64,000 nucleotides of DNA from Morinoia aosen (GCA_030386875.1 CM059575.1:42686859-42750858), one strand, 5' to 3'. Shown: positions 42,982 to 56,692, counted from the stretch's first letter. Translations and numbers: made by a program. The notes: a model not told the origin generated them from the letters alone.

Positions 42982-45327
42982 TAATCCTTAGTTACAGAAC
43001 ATACTGAATGAGTACTGACGAATCTCATTTACCTGGTATCTCCATTGCTGAACAATCTCCCTCGCTCATTGTGTTATAATTCAAGACATCAAACAACAGT
43101 TTTGAAGTATGCGTAGGTATTATGATTTGACCGCCTACACGTTGTCATTTGCAAACATGCTTACTTGTATATGTATGTACGTATATAGGTGTATGTGCGC
43201 ATATGGGTGTGTATATGTGCACGTACAACTGTGTGTACTAGAGTAGATGAACCAGTCGAAGGTGCATTTTATGTCATTCCTCTCCGTTTCTGCGCAAGCA
43301 TCAAACTAGACCGTCATGGTACCTATGTGTGTGTGTGTTGATCAATTACAGACATTCTGCACCATATTACAAAGATAATGTATTTTTTCTAATATGAAAT
43401 TGTAAAGCATCCATGTAAAAAAAAAAAAAAATAAAAAAAAAAAATAAAATAAATAAATTCGTTGTGTGATCATCCATTTATACCGCAGTAATATACTTAT
43501 TCGGCCTATAGTTATATGCTTATAATAATGTGATATCTATGTTTGTTTATCAATTGACGACAATTTGCGCCATATTTCAAAGATAATGTGATTTTTTTTT
43601 TCTAATATGAAACCATTATAGGACATTAAGGTTTCCTTTCTTATTCACGTCCCACAATCGTTTTCATGTTTCTGACTTAAGTAGACTGTTTTGTGCCACT
43701 ATTTTTAGTACGAAATTTTATAAAATTCATGCTATAATAAAAGATATTTTCTCCGTTTCCCTCGATTGGAATTCTGGTTTATACTGACTAGTTTACGCTG
43801 ATATTTGCGCACATGCTTACTTGTGTAAATGTGTACGTGTCCACGCTATGCGTATGACACTCTGTAGAATGCGTATGTATTGCCTCGATGCATAGAAATG
43901 CATTTGCGTATGCTTACGAGTCAGGTGTAAATATGTGCGTGGGTATATGTGTGCATGTGTATGTGTAAATATTTACATGTATACGTGCATATATGTGTGT
44001 ACTAGACTGACAACTAGCATTTTACTAGAGATAATGGTCTTTTTTTTCAGTGCACTCTCAACTTGTAACATTACCTAACTCGTCATATCTTTAGTATTGT
44101 AAAGCATTCATGTAAAAACTATACATTTGTTGTGCGATCATTCATTTATATTTAAATAAAATGCTTGTTAACTAATGACCGTTATGTTAAAATTGTTGAA
44201 TCAGAAATACAAAACCTATAATCTTCTTGGTCCTCTTGCTTATATGTACACACGTGTGTGTCCATGTTAACGAAACCGGTGTTCTTCGTAACCTAGGCAC
44301 ACACATGGCCGTAAAACGCGTGTGTCATCTCTTACAATTTTCATTACATGTATTATCAGATGTAGATTAAGCTAGATTAGGAGTTCATTGCCCTCAATCA
44401 TTTCTTTTGGCTAGTGACACGAGTTTTTCAATACTCGTGTGTGTGTATCATCTAAGTGTATTAATTTTAAGAAATTTTAAAAACCAATGATGGTACTTTT
44501 ATACCATCTCTATTGGAAATAAACCATTTTTTTTTTCTTCTTCTTTTTTATGTGTACATATATGTGTATATATTTACATGTATGTGTGCACATATGTGTG
44601 TACTAAACTGACAACTAGCATTTTACTAGAGATAATGGTCATTTTCTGTTCACTCTCAACTTGTAACATTACCTAACTCGTCATCTCTTTATTATTGTAA
44701 AGCATTCATGTACAAACTATACATTTCTTGTACGATCATCCATTTATATTTAAATAAAATGCTTATTAACTAACGACCGTTATGTTAAAATTGTTGAATT
44801 AGAAATACAAAACTTATAATCTTCTTGGTCCTCATGCTTATGCGTACATATATATATATATATCTGTATGTGTGTGTGTATGTATGTATATATATATGTA
44901 CGTATATATATGTATATGGATTTGTATTTATATTTTTTTTCATGCTTCCTTAAAATGACACTTTTGAACATTTGCCGAAACAAGCGATTCATATATTATT
45001 TCCTGGCATCAATAATTGCGAAGTTTTATGTCATGTACATGTAAACTGTCAGAAGTTTTTTCACCCCACAATGAAAATGCATCGTCCATGAATTTGCGTT
45101 ATCTCTTATAATTATATTATCATTACATGTATTGTCAAATGTAGATTAAGCAAGATTAGGAGTACATTGCCCTCAATCATTTATTTTCGACTATTGACAC
45201 GAGTTTTTCAATACTCGTGTGTGTGTATCATCTAAGTGTATTAATTTTAAGATATTTAAAAACCAATGATTGTAATATTGTACAATCTCTATTGGAAATA
45301 AAGTTTTTTCTTTTCTTTCCTTCTTTC
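42982..45327 (+). repeat. OTU-LINE 3' UTR with two tandem units
   Basis: Two direct units of about 600-740 bp (about 43965-44540 and 44568-45310) share ACTGACAACTAGCATTTTA, TAACATTACCTAACTCGTC and TATTGGAAATAAA. Each unit ends in its own GGAAATAAA plus T-rich tract, so each looks like a complete 3' end. A-rich runs at 43413-43456 and alternating pyrimidine-purine (TGTGTATATG-type) stretches fill the rest. The antisense copy carries the same two-unit arrangement, so it is a family trait. Confidence 0.85.
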
Positions 45328-47327
45328 TTACAATAATAAAGAGATGACGAGTTAGGTAATGTTACAAGTTGAGAGTGAACAGAAAATGGCCATTATCTCT
45401 AGTAAAATGCTAGTTGTCAGTTTAGTACACACATATGTGCACACATACATGTAAATATATACACATATATGTACACATAAAAAAGAAGAAAAAAAAAAAA
45501 AAAAAAAAAATGGTTTATTTCCAATAGAGATGGTATAAAAGTACCATCATTGGTTTTTAAAATATCTTAAAATCAATACACTTAGATGATACACACACAC
45601 GAGTATTGAAAAACTCGTGTCACTAGTCAAAAGAAATGATTGAGGGCAATGAACTCCTAATCTAGCTTAATCTACATCTGATAATACATGTAATGAAAAT
45701 TGTAAGAGATGACACACGCGTTTTACGGCCATGTGTGTGCCTAGGTTACGAAGAACACCGGTTTCGTTAACATGGACACACACGTGTGTACATATAAGCA
45801 AGAGGACCAAGAAGATTATAGGTTTTGTATTTCTGATTCAACAATTTTAACATACGGTCATTAGTTAACAAGCATTTTATTTAAATATAAATGGATGATC
45901 GCACAACAAATGTATAGTTTTTACATGAATGCTTTACAATACTAAAGATATGACGAGTTAGGTAATGTTACAAGTTGAGAGTGCACTGAAAAAAAAGACC
46001 ATTATCTCTAGTAAAATGCTAGTTGTCAGTCTAGTACACACATATATGCACGTATACATGTAAATATTTACACATACACATGCACACATATACCCACGCA
46101 CATATTTACACCTGACTCGTAAGCATTCGCAAATGCATTTCTATGCATCGAGGCAATACATACGCATTCTACAGAGTGTCATACGCATAGCGTGGACACG
46201 TACACATTTACACAAGTAAGCATGTGCGCAAATATCAGCGTAAACTAGTCAGTATAAACCAGAATTCCAATCGAGGGAAACGGAGAAAATATCTTTTATT
46301 ATAGCATGAATTTTATAAAATTTCGTACTAAAAATAGTGGCACAAAACAGTCTACTTAAGTCAGAAACATGAAAACGATTGTGGGACGTGAATAAGAAAG
46401 AAAACCTTAATGTCCTATAATGGTTTCATATTAGAAAAAAAAATCACATTATCTTTGAAATATGGCGCAAATTGTCGTCAATTGATAAACAAACATAGGT
46501 ATCACATTATTATAAGCATATAACTATAGGCCGAATAAGTATATTACTGCAGTATAAATGGATGATCACACAACGAATTTATTTATTTATTTTTTTTACA
46601 TGGATGCTTTACAATTTCATATTAGAAAAAATACATTATCTTTGTAATATGGTGCAGAATGTCTGTAATTGATCAACACACACACACATAGGAACCATGA
46701 CGGTCTAGTTTGATGCTTGCGCAGAAACGGAGAGGAATGACATAAAATGCACCTTCGACTGGTTCATCTACTCTAGTGCACACAGTTGTACGTGCACACA
46801 TATACACACCCATATGCGCACATACACCTATATACGTACATACATATACAAGTAAGCATGTTTGCAAATGACAACGTATAGGCGGTCAAATCATAATACC
46901 TACGCATACTTCAAAACTGTTGTTTGATGTCTTGAATTATAACACAATGTGCGAGGGAGATTGTTCAGCAATGGAGATACCAGGTATATGAGATTCGTCA
47001 GTAATCATTCAGTATGTTCTGTAACTAAGGATTATTATTGAGACACAAGATGACGAGTTATTTTGGCTTTAAATTCTCTCGGTCTTTGAGGGACTTTAAT
47101 ACTCAGGGGAAGTTTGTTCTACAGTAAGGCGCCTGATATGGACAGAGCCTTCTGCCCTAAGTGAGATGAACGATAGTTGACTAAGACATTATTGTTTCTG
47201 TTCGGTTTTTGATTGGTTGCAGTGGGTGGATGGAAACGCACTATCTCAGCATTGCTCTGAGGAAGATATAACGAGGAGAATACGTATTGGGCCTTCTGCA
47301 TGAGGAGCCTTTCTTGGATAGGAGCAT
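45328..47327 (-). mobile_element. Antisense OTU-LINE copy, 5'-truncated piece
   Basis: Reverse complement of 42696-44710 at very high identity. It includes the last 80 codons of the reverse transcriptase (LLMQKAQYVFSSLYLPQSNA), the first 3' UTR unit and part of the second. It stops abruptly at 47327, where GCATGAGGAGCCTTTCT is repeated just beyond (47325-47341), a small duplication at the 5' junction. Together with 36885-37516 it forms one truncated antisense insertion that the full-length LINE later split. Confidence 0.9.
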
Positions 47328-47482
47328 GAGGAGCCTTTCTCGATGACAACATTAAACTCAATATTGACAAAATGCCTAGTTGCTAGATTCATATTACCTT
47401 AAATTTTTGATTTATTTAAAATTTGCTCATTTGAAGTCTAACGATAAATAAAGCGGCTAGAGATCGCCCCTTTCAATAGATT

Positions 47483-49497
47483 TGTAGTGATCGCCCTCAG
47501 CCGCACTTCAGCCTAATTTCATAAAATATTAAAAACTAACATCCTAAAATTAAATTATACAAATGTAATTATTTTTATAATTTTACAAGACCAAATTAAT
47601 TCGATTAAACTCAAAATTTTACCAAAAATGTGTTTCGAAAATATTTGCCGTTCACGTTTCCTTCCGTCACTTCCGTTGGAAACATTCGCGTAGAACCATT
47701 TCGCAAGCTTCCGCTCAAAAGAGCATATAAGGCCGACTTTTCAGGCAGAGGCGTCATTCTCGTACAGATCCTCCTGAATAGTGCTTGGGCCCAGAGCGGG
47801 CAATTGTAAGTATCAAGTGTTAATATTAAGTATTTTAGTATATATATTAACTTGTCTATGTGTTGTGAGCTCATTTTTGTGAACATGCACTATGTTTCCT
47901 TTGTGTCGGTGTTAGTTAGGCACCAGCCTCAAGCTCACTCCCCCATCTTTGCCATTGTTTTCGTGTTTCGTGTTTACTATTCTCCGATGATTCCGTATTG
48001 TGCTGTCAGTGATAGACGATGTTGGCATTAGCTCCTTAGATATTTTTTAGTGCTGAACATAGCGTTTTAAGACACTTTGCTGTCCACAAAGATCATTTGT
48101 GAGGAAGTCCAATTTTACTTCCCTGAATTTAATTGAGCGTTGTTAGCTTTTTTGCTAAGTCACTGTAACTTGCTTTCCAGCTTCAGTTGGTTTGTTATTC
48201 TGTTGTGCCTTTTTATATGTAATTTTTCTGCGCCAGAAGCAGTTCTGGCTCATCTAAATTATAGAGAACAAGAGTCCTCACCTTTTCTCATGCCATTTTT
48301 GTACCTTATTTTCACTTCTAGTTGTTAGTTCATACTCAATCATGTTTTGCCTTTAGAAATTAGTCCCTGTACAGGAAATTTAAATCTTCAAGTCTCATGC
48401 TGAGTGTTGAGTGTAGTTTTGCTTTTGACTCAAGTTACAACCGCCAACTGACAGCAGTTGGCTGGCTATTTTTGGAATACCTGGAAGCCAAACCAGTATA
48501 ATTAAATTCCATTAGCAAATTACATAACGATTATATACTCAGTTGTGTTGCTGCTTGTGATATCAGTGGAGTTTTTTACCAGTTGGTCTTGAACACCGGT
48601 TCTGGGTGTTAAGATGATTCAGGCCGCAACTCGGGCGCTGGAGCTGCGGAACTGACTTAGCACTAGACTCTTCCACTGTTCCTCTGTGAGCAGCAGATGC
48701 ACCAGTCTTGCACATGTGTATGAATAGACTCAAATTTTGTGTTCAAAATAATCCAAGTCACCTGCTTCCTCACAGGATCGACGGGACCACACATTCAAGC
48801 ACTCACAAACACGTATGAAACCAAACCCTAACCTCTTAATTTAAGGAGCTTACCTCCTCCAAGTGTTCCCTCCAAGCTTCTCCTCATATTCAAATTTCGC
48901 TATACTGGAAGACCTGCATCCCTGCAGCTAAGCCACTAAAATCTCCAGTTGAGACCATTGGGTCGAGAGTCCCATTCTTACCGAGTTTTCCCAACCGGTA
49001 ACAAATCCCATACTCAGCACTCAATTCATCACTCACTTAGTGTCGGAACCTCCCACACTTACACCATCATCGACTTCACACTCCAGCACGCGCTTCACAA
49101 GCCTGAGCTGAACGAATCGTCTGAAGTCCTGCAACCACCTCGGACTCTCCCCAAGGACGTCTCTCGAACCAAGAATCAAGCCTTGCACTTCAGCGTTCAA
49201 CCTTCTCCTCAATAAATCCCATACCGGCGAGTGAAACTATTCTCTCATTTTCCCCCGGTGTTGGCTTGTGGTAATTTTGTTGTTGATTGTAGACGCTCGA
49301 AATATTGCGTCCGAATACCGCCTAACTCCTTCCGAGTCAGAGGCCGTAATCCATTCATTTAGCTATTAAATGTGCTCTACCAGGAGCACTGGTGACCCGC
49401 CTTTGTAAAAGAACATCTTCCTTGTTACTTGATAAATTCCTCGATATTCAACCTTTAAAAGTCAAATTCAATTAGTTCCCCATTAGGGAGAAGTTCA
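47483..49497 (+). repeat. 5' LTR of the young LTR element
   Basis: Starts TGTAGTGATCGCCC, ends AGAAGTTCA. A TATA-like CATATAAGG lies at about 47723, with an initiator region and a donor-like ATTGTAAGTATC about 80 bp downstream. AATAAA near 49213 is a likely poly(A) signal. Short frames inside are identical in both LTRs and are not genes. Confidence 0.93.
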
Positions 49498-50691
49498 TAC
49501 TGGTGACCAGAATTCATACCAGAGCTAGATAAATAATCAAACAATTGAATTGCCGCAGCCATCATCTGGAGGTTTTTGAGCGCATGTCGAGGCTGTTTGC
49601 AGCTGTTGCATGTTGAACCTTGGAGGAGGTAGTGTTCCTTTCCATCTTTTTTCTCTACTCTCAGTAGTCAAACATAGTATTTCCTCTCCAAACTCTTCCC
49701 TATTAATAAGTTATTGCTACTGCAGCCTATTCTCACAAATTATTCATGTTTTTCCATTGCTACTGAAGCCACCTTTTACAAAACTCCTCATGTATTTCCA
49801 TTGCTACTGAAGCAAACCATAGGAGACCTTCTAGGATTATTTTTCCATTGCTACTGAAGCTCCTTACTAATAACCTTCGCAATTTCCATTGCTACTGCAG
49901 CACCATTGCTACTGAAGCACCAAATTAAATAACGTGTACGAAACACCAACTTGTCATTCTGAGCAATTGACTTATTTTTTTCTTCAAATATGTTCCCCAA
50001 CCATAAATTTCAACGCTGTGATCTTTGCAAGGGACTGCCGGGTGTGCACCGTTGGTCTTTTGTAGGCTCCTCCGTATACCAAATACCAAGCTCTTACCCG
50101 ATCTCCCAATTTTTGTATCGCCGTCTGGTCGGTGTGCTTGTAGCCTTGGGGACGCCTGAGGAGCACGCACGCTGCCTAGGGAGGCTGTATAAACGACTTA
50201 CGTCGCACATTTGCTGTATTTAACCGGCATATGTGTTTTGGGAAAGCAAGGAACTGATTTTTTATGTACTATGGCATACTATAAAAACCTAGACTACGAC
50301 TTCGCCTCAGGTCAACACCTGTCGAGCCAACAAATTCGTACGTCTTAGTTCGCTTTGAATTTTCTAAAGTCGTGGAAGTCGACCAATTCTAGATTCCCCG
50401 TTACACCGTTCAAAGAACGCAGTCGGAATCAGGTAATTCGGGCGCCTCCATGCCGGCGGATACTCTGGCACCGTATTCCCAGTGATGCTAACCTCACAGA
50501 TTTTTTATGGCCCCAGTTCGGGATCCGCGCTGAAACTTTCATAGTTCCACTGTTAACCTTCCACTATTTTCATCTATTTTCTTCTGTCAAAGCATCTTTT
50601 GGAATCTCTCCTTCGTATTTCTGACTTGCACTTTACAAGTAACAGCTTCGCTGTTACCAGACCTTTCGGTCTCCTTTGGGGGGAGGGTAGC
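49498..50691 (+). repeat. Interior of the young LTR element
   Basis: Non-coding. It contains six or seven copies of CCATTGCTACTGAAGC between about 49695 and 49920, at irregular spacing. The rest has no recognised domain. Confidence 0.85.
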
Positions 50692-52706
50692 TGTAGTGAT
50701 CGCCCTCAGCCGCACTTCAGCCTAATTTCATAAAATATTAAAAACTAACATCCTAAAATTAAATTATACAAATGTAATTATTTTTATAATTTTACAAGAC
50801 CAAATTAATTCGATTAAACTCAAAATTTTACCAAAAATGTGTTTCGAAAATATTTGCCGTTCACGTTTCCTTCCGTCACTTCCGTTGGAAACATTCGCGT
50901 AGAACCATTTCGCAAGCTTCCGCTCAAAAGAGCATATAAGGCCGACTTTTCAGGCAGAGGCGTCATTCTCGTACAGATCCTCCTGAATAGTGCTTGGGCC
51001 CAGAGCGGGCAATTGTAAGTATCAAGTGTTAATATTAAGTATTTTAGTATATATATTAACTTGTCTATGTGTTGTGAGCTCATTTTTGTGAACATGCACT
51101 ATGTTTCCTTTGTGTCGGTGTTAGTTAGGCACCAGCCTCAAGCTCACTCCCCCATCTTTGCCATTGTTTTCGTGTTTCGTGTTTACTATTCTCCGATGAT
51201 TCCGTATTGTGCTGTCAGTGATAGACGATGTTGGCATTAGCTCCTTAGATATTTTTTAGTGCTGAACATAGCGTTTTAAGACACTTTGCTGTCCACAAAG
51301 ATCATTTGTGAGGAAGTCCAATTTTACTTCCCTGAATTTAATTGAGCGTTGTTAGCTTTTTTGCTAAGTCACTGTAACTTGCTTTCCAGCTTCAGTTGGT
51401 TTGTTATTCTGTTGTGCCTTTTTATATGTAATTTTTCTGCGCCAGAAGCAGTTCTGGCTCATCTAAATTATAGAGAACAAGAGTCCTCACCTTTTCTCAT
51501 GCCATTTTTGTACCTTATTTTCACTTCTAGTTGTTAGTTCATACTCAATCATGTTTTGCCTTTAGAAATTAGTCCCTGTACAGGAAATTTAAATCTTCAA
51601 GTCTCATGCTGAGTGTTGAGTGTAGTTTTGCTTTTGACTCAAGTTACAACCGCCAACTGACAGCAGTTGGCTGGCTATTTTTGGAATACCTGGAAGCCAA
51701 ACCAGTATAATTGAATTCCATTAGCAAATTACATAACGATTATATACTCAGTTGTGTTGCTGCTTGTGATATCAGTGGAGTTTTTTACCAGTTGGTCTTG
51801 AACACCGGTTCTGGGTGTTAAGATGATTCAGGCCGCAACTCGGGCGCTGGAGCTGCGGAACTGACTTAGCACTAGACTCTTCCACTGTTCCTCTGTGAGC
51901 AGCAGATGCACCAGTCTTGCACATGTGTATGAATAGACTCAAATTTTGTGTTCAAAATAATCCAAGTCACCTGCTCCCTCACAGGATCGACGGGACCACA
52001 CATTCAAGCACTCACAAACACGTATGAAACCAAACCCTAACCTCTTAATTTAAGGAGCTTACCTCCTCCAAGTGTTCCCTCCAAGCTTCTCCTCATATTC
52101 AAATTTCGCTATACTGGAAGGCCTGCATCCCTGCAGCTAAGCCACTAAAATCACCAGTTGAGACCATTGGGTCGAGAGTCCCATTCTTACCGAGTTTTCC
52201 CAACCGGTAACAAATCCCATACTCAGCACTCAATTCATCACTCACTTAGTGTCGGAACCTCCCACACTTACACCATCATCGACTTCACACTCCAGCACGC
52301 GCTTCACAAGCCTGAGCTGAACGAATCGTCTGAAGTCCTGCAACCACCTCGGACTCTCCCCAAGGACGTCTCTCGAACCAAGAATCAAGCCTCGCACTTC
52401 AGCGTTCAACCTTCTCCTCAATAAATCCCATACCGGCGAGTGAAACTATTTTCTCATTTTCCCCCGGTGTTGGCTTGTGGTAATTTTGTTGTTGATTGTA
52501 GACGCTCGAAATATTGCGTCCGAATACCGCCTAACTCCTTCTGAGTCAGAGGCCGTAATCCATTCATTTAGCTATTAAATGTGCTCTACCAGGAGCACTG
52601 GTGACCCGCCTTTGTAAAAGAACATCTTCCTTGTTACTTGATAAATTCCTCGATATTCAACCTTTAAAAGTCAAATTCAATTAGTTCCCCATTAGGGAGA
52701 AGTTCA
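50692..52706 (+). repeat. 3' LTR of the young LTR element
   Basis: Same length as the 5' LTR and almost identical to it; directly preceded by the polypurine tract. Confidence 0.93.
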
Positions 52707-52709
52707 TAG

Positions 52710-53235
52710 ATTCATAATTCTATACATGTTGAGAATTTAAGTTAGAGTTGAATGAAGCTGTCGAAACACATATAAAAATCATACGTCTTAAACTCAAAGG
52801 CCATTTGCCAACAAATAAATCAAAATATATTTTTACATGTAGTAAAAGAAGAGGAATCATCTCAGCTTAGACGAGGGTACTCGACGATACGACGAGCACA
52901 GTACGATGCAAAGTTGAATGGGTACAATTAGATACGACAAAACGAACAAAAACAACAAAGCGACATAACCCTACACTGAATAACTAACACGAAAACAGTT
53001 GACAAGAAAAACACTGGAGCGCCAGGAGACAAGCGATCGCACAACCCCCACAACCTCTCACCACGACGTCTAGCTTCTGTCTGCCCGCAAGCCACATGCA
53101 GGCAACCACAACAACGTGAAATCTATTTCAATACAAAACATAATCCCTCAATCTCGGCGGCTCACGCCTCGCACGAACACGCTGACCGCCCGTCTGGGCA
53201 CAGGGTTTAGTCTCCTTCAACTGAGAACTTTCACC
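52710..53235. other. No gene seen
   Basis: Between the LTR element and the antisense pol relic. It may hold 3' non-coding sequence of the latter, but no LTR was identified. Confidence 0.35.
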
Positions 53236-53239
53236 TGGT

Positions 53240-56200
53240 GACTCGTCTTAGTCACGAGAAGCCTCATCATCGGAAATATCCACCAACCGCCGGGTATCCA
53301 AAACGTGGCGAGGAACGCCATTCACCTCAATGTTGTTAGGTGAACTTACACCCGTCACTCGACCCTGCCTCCATCTCGACGTACACTTAGCGTGTGGTGG
53401 TTTCACGAGTACGCTCTTTCCAACATGAACGGGTGAGTCTTGCTGTTCTTGACCGCGCGAGGCGTTGACAAGTGGATGCTTCCACGAATAGGTGTGCAGC
53501 ATATTACATGGTGCCGTCTTCCTTGATCCGTTACTCTTAGCAGACAAATTCTACCAAAAGACGACATCCAGCTGACTCGATCTCCTCTAGCAGCGACACT
53601 CTTTATCATCCAATGGTGATGCTCGACGATCCCATTTCTGGAAGGTTTATAAGCAGCATGGAAATGCCTCATAACATTCCAATGATTATAAACAGCCGAT
53701 ACCGGCCTCGATCGAAAGGCGCTCCCGTTATCCATCAATACTTCAATTGGCGGTCCTCTTTCTCCAAAAAATTCCTCAAAATGGCGAGCCACTTCCGAGG
53801 CATTTTTTGAGGAAATTTCCTGTCAAATGGCAAATCGGCTAGGATCACAATCCACCACGGTCAGGTAACATTTCCGGTCATAATGAGTCGCATTAACAGC
53901 CAAGCGAGACCAATCTACATTTACACTCAGTCAGCCTCCCTCATGAGTGACAGGAGGTAAATCAATAGCTCGACAGTGTGAGCACGATTTTACACACTGC
54001 TCAACATCCTTACAAGCGACACTAGGATCGACTAGTCGCGCCAAGTACAACGTACCTTCTACTCCAAAATGAAGATGCTCATGTAAATCATGCAGACTTA
54101 TGGCACACACAAGTGGCTCTGTCTTCCGGAGCCACGACTTATGTACTCGAGTGAGCGCATCAGCTTTGTTTTTACTGGACTTCACACACACAATGTCAAA
54201 CCGCAGACCATACTCCTCTATCAGATCATGGATCACAGAGAGTCGCCGTTTCACCAATGTTTCAGACATCCCAGTAACTTTTACTAGGTACTCACCACTA
54301 AGAACCGCACGTACCCAACTCGATGCTGTTGTGGAATTGGTTTTTACATGAACAACTTTAAGCCCCACTTGAGAGCCAAATTAAGTCCCTTAACAATAGC
54401 GTCAAGCTCCGCGACGTTGATATGGGACGTGCCTGCAGGTTTCCGAAGCCATGCTCCATCCTCAACAACGACATCACCCACTTCGAGAACAACGCCAAGG
54501 TCCAAACTACTCGCATCGCATCACACTGTCCCCTCAAACACATCCGGTACCGACCAGCGCCCGCGAACAGGATCCTCTGCTCTCACCCTTTTCACAATTA
54601 ACGCAATTAAACTCTGAGCTTCTTTGCCAATCCAGTCATCCCACACACCACCCTCACTCTCTCGCTTAACAAAGCTGCAGGCAATACGAAACCACTCACA
54701 CACAGGGTAATGCTTAACCAAGCGGTAGCACAGAGAAAACAACTGTCTTCGGCTGAGGTTCTCACTTCTAATATCAGGAATTTCATTTCCCCGACGGAAT
54801 GAAAATTCCCCATTGACATCACGCTACAATGAGAAGTCGAGGACCTTGTTGCCCTCTAAGGGCTCGGGTTCTTTGGTCTCCAACCCATACTTACGAAGAT
54901 GAGCAACCACCTCGTCTACTGTCACCACGTTTCCGTCAACAAGAATGTCGTCCACGTAACTGGCGGTACCCGGCCGAATTCGGCCATCTATCGATAACAC
55001 CGCATTTAAAATCACTGTCATGATGTTGGGGGCGCAATTGAGCCCAAATACCAGTCGGGTCAGGTAGTAACACTTATCTCGATATCGTACCCGCTGGTAC
55101 GGCCACAAACTCTCGTCAATGTGAATTTGTAAGTTGGCAGATTTGAGATCTACCAACTTTAATGGTTTCGCTTTCCGTCGCCACATTTGCGTAGCCTCAT
55201 CGCAAACTACTGCCTCGGCCCCGGGATTGCTCTCAACGTGATCATTTTGCTCCCTGAAATCAAGCACCGGTCGGACTTTGTTTTTGCTCTACTGGACTAC
55301 GATCATTAATGGAATAATTTCAGATGCACTATTTTTCTCACACGGGCGCAACCAACCTTTCGTTATCCAACTTTCAACTTCTTCATCAAACTTTACTTTG
55401 GAAGGACTGGCGTTCACACTACTGTAACTGTCGACAGTATTCCCTAATACCGGTGCCACTCCACCCTTCCCCCGCCACTTTACAGTCCATTTAGACCCAT
55501 CGAACTCCGCGTCGAAATCCTGATTTTGTATCACGACCGTCTCAGCAAAGACACAAACCGAGTCAACCTCTGGTTTGCCACAAGGAAAATTTTCTGCTTC
55601 AAACTTAATCACCCGACCGTCTAGCGACACCCCACCACATGCCCGGACAAAATCCATGCCAAGTATGGCATCAAAACTACGGCAAATCTGCGCCACCACA
55701 CAACCGAGGGATACCTCCAAGTCAACCACCTTGATTACAGCAGTAATTTCTCCCTTGCAAGAAACCTCTCTCCCGTGGAACGCGATAAGGGAACACACCC
55801 CACCCGACATCCCGTTACCAATGTCGGAGCGAGAATTGACCGTGAACAACGCGCGGGCTCCTCAACGCGCAACGCGGGCTCCTCAACGCGGGCTCCTCGT
55901 CCCTCAATCTCAACAAAGAGAGTGGGAAGCTCCTCTAACCCTGCTTTGGAAGAGCTGCCGGAGCACCAGCGCCCCCTGACTCGCTTCCCTGCAGACAGTC
56001 TCATGATTTGTGACCATCTTTGCCACACCTCCAACATGTGACCTTGCGATGAGGTCGCTGTGACCTGTAACCTTACGCCCACCCCATTTGAAGCACCTTA
56101 TTTTCTGAGACGCACAGGCACTGCCCCTCTAAGCCTCACCAACGACGGCTGCCGAAAATCCGACAGGCTTCTCCACACTTTCTGCTAGCAGCGATCGAGC

Positions 56201-56692
56201 TCGTTTCACTACATCATCCAGCGCCAACGTTTCAATTTTCGTTAATGCGCAAAGCTCCCGCGATACTTCAGACGGCAAACCAACCAAGTACGCTCGCAAC
56301 AAAAGTACATCTGACGTAATACCGGCCAGCTTGGCAAGTCTTCGCAAATCAGTCAGAAGAATATCGACTGGCTCGTCACACCACACACGTCTTGTGAACT
56401 GTTCGTACGCCTGGAACGAGTTCAAAGCAAATGCATCAACCAACGCAGATTTAATGTTCTCATAAGATTTCTTCTTCGCGTCACTAAGTTCACTGTACAC
56501 CGCAAAAGCTCTTCCTGACAAGAACAACGGCACCTGAGTTTCAAGTTCTGTAATATCCTTCAATTTTTCCCCCAGTTCAATCTTATTCAGCCACTCCACC
56601 ACATCACCACTTCCATCAAATGGCCTCAAAATATCCCCCAATACCCCCATTGGCGTCTCAAGCCCAATTTGTGCACGAGTCGGTAAAACCAT
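53240..56692 (-). mobile_element. Broken Ty3/gypsy-like element, antisense
   Basis: A fossil LTR-type element read on the minus strand, with parts in the usual order: gag-like region (56692-56129, opening MVLPTRAQIGLETPMGVLGD), aspartic protease (FDAILGMDFV, near 55660), reverse transcriptase (YVDDILV, near 54960), RNase H (54540-54100), integrase zinc-binding and core (54090-53400), and a chromo- or SH3-like tail (to about 53248). Several interruptions break it and no flanking LTRs were recognised, so it looks old. Its 5' edge meets a LINE remnant at 56690. Confidence 0.85.

Larger units (their letters stand above)
37517..45327 (+). mobile_element. Near full-length OTU-carrying LINE, CR1/L2 group
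   Basis: A 7.8-kb non-LTR retrotransposon: ORF1 (37530-39377), then one frame with an OTU protease domain, a TGA, and endonuclease plus reverse transcriptase (39535-42981), a long 3' UTR with two tandem units, AATAAA and a TTTTTTCTTTTCTTTCC tail. There is almost no 5' UTR before ORF1, so a small 5' truncation is possible. Family placement rests on the order of domains and motif wording (YADD, SISDHHS), not on a tree. The open frames suggest a young copy. It is inserted in an antisense relative with no clear target duplication. Confidence 0.9.
47483..52706 (+). mobile_element. Young non-coding LTR retrotransposon
   Basis: A TG...CA element with two 2015-bp LTRs (47483-49497 and 50692-52706) around a 1194-bp interior, flanked by TAGATT on both sides. 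The interior begins with a TGGTGACC primer-site-like motif and ends with a GGGGGGAGGG polypurine tract. No gag or pol is present, so it depends on a relative for its proteins: a LARD/TRIM-like non-autonomous element, probably Ty3/gypsy or BEL kin. The LTRs differ at fewer than ten positions, so it is young. It looks whole for its type. Confidence 0.95.

Noticed and set aside
44780-44992. Minus-strand frame rich in Tyr-Ile-Tyr
   Set aside because: Translation of TATA/TGTA-type low-complexity sequence in the LINE 3' UTR.
47611-49215. Frames of 91, 62 and 88 codons, repeated identically near 50.8-52.4 kb
   Set aside because: They lie in the two LTRs of the non-coding element; identity reflects the LTR pair, not gene duplication.
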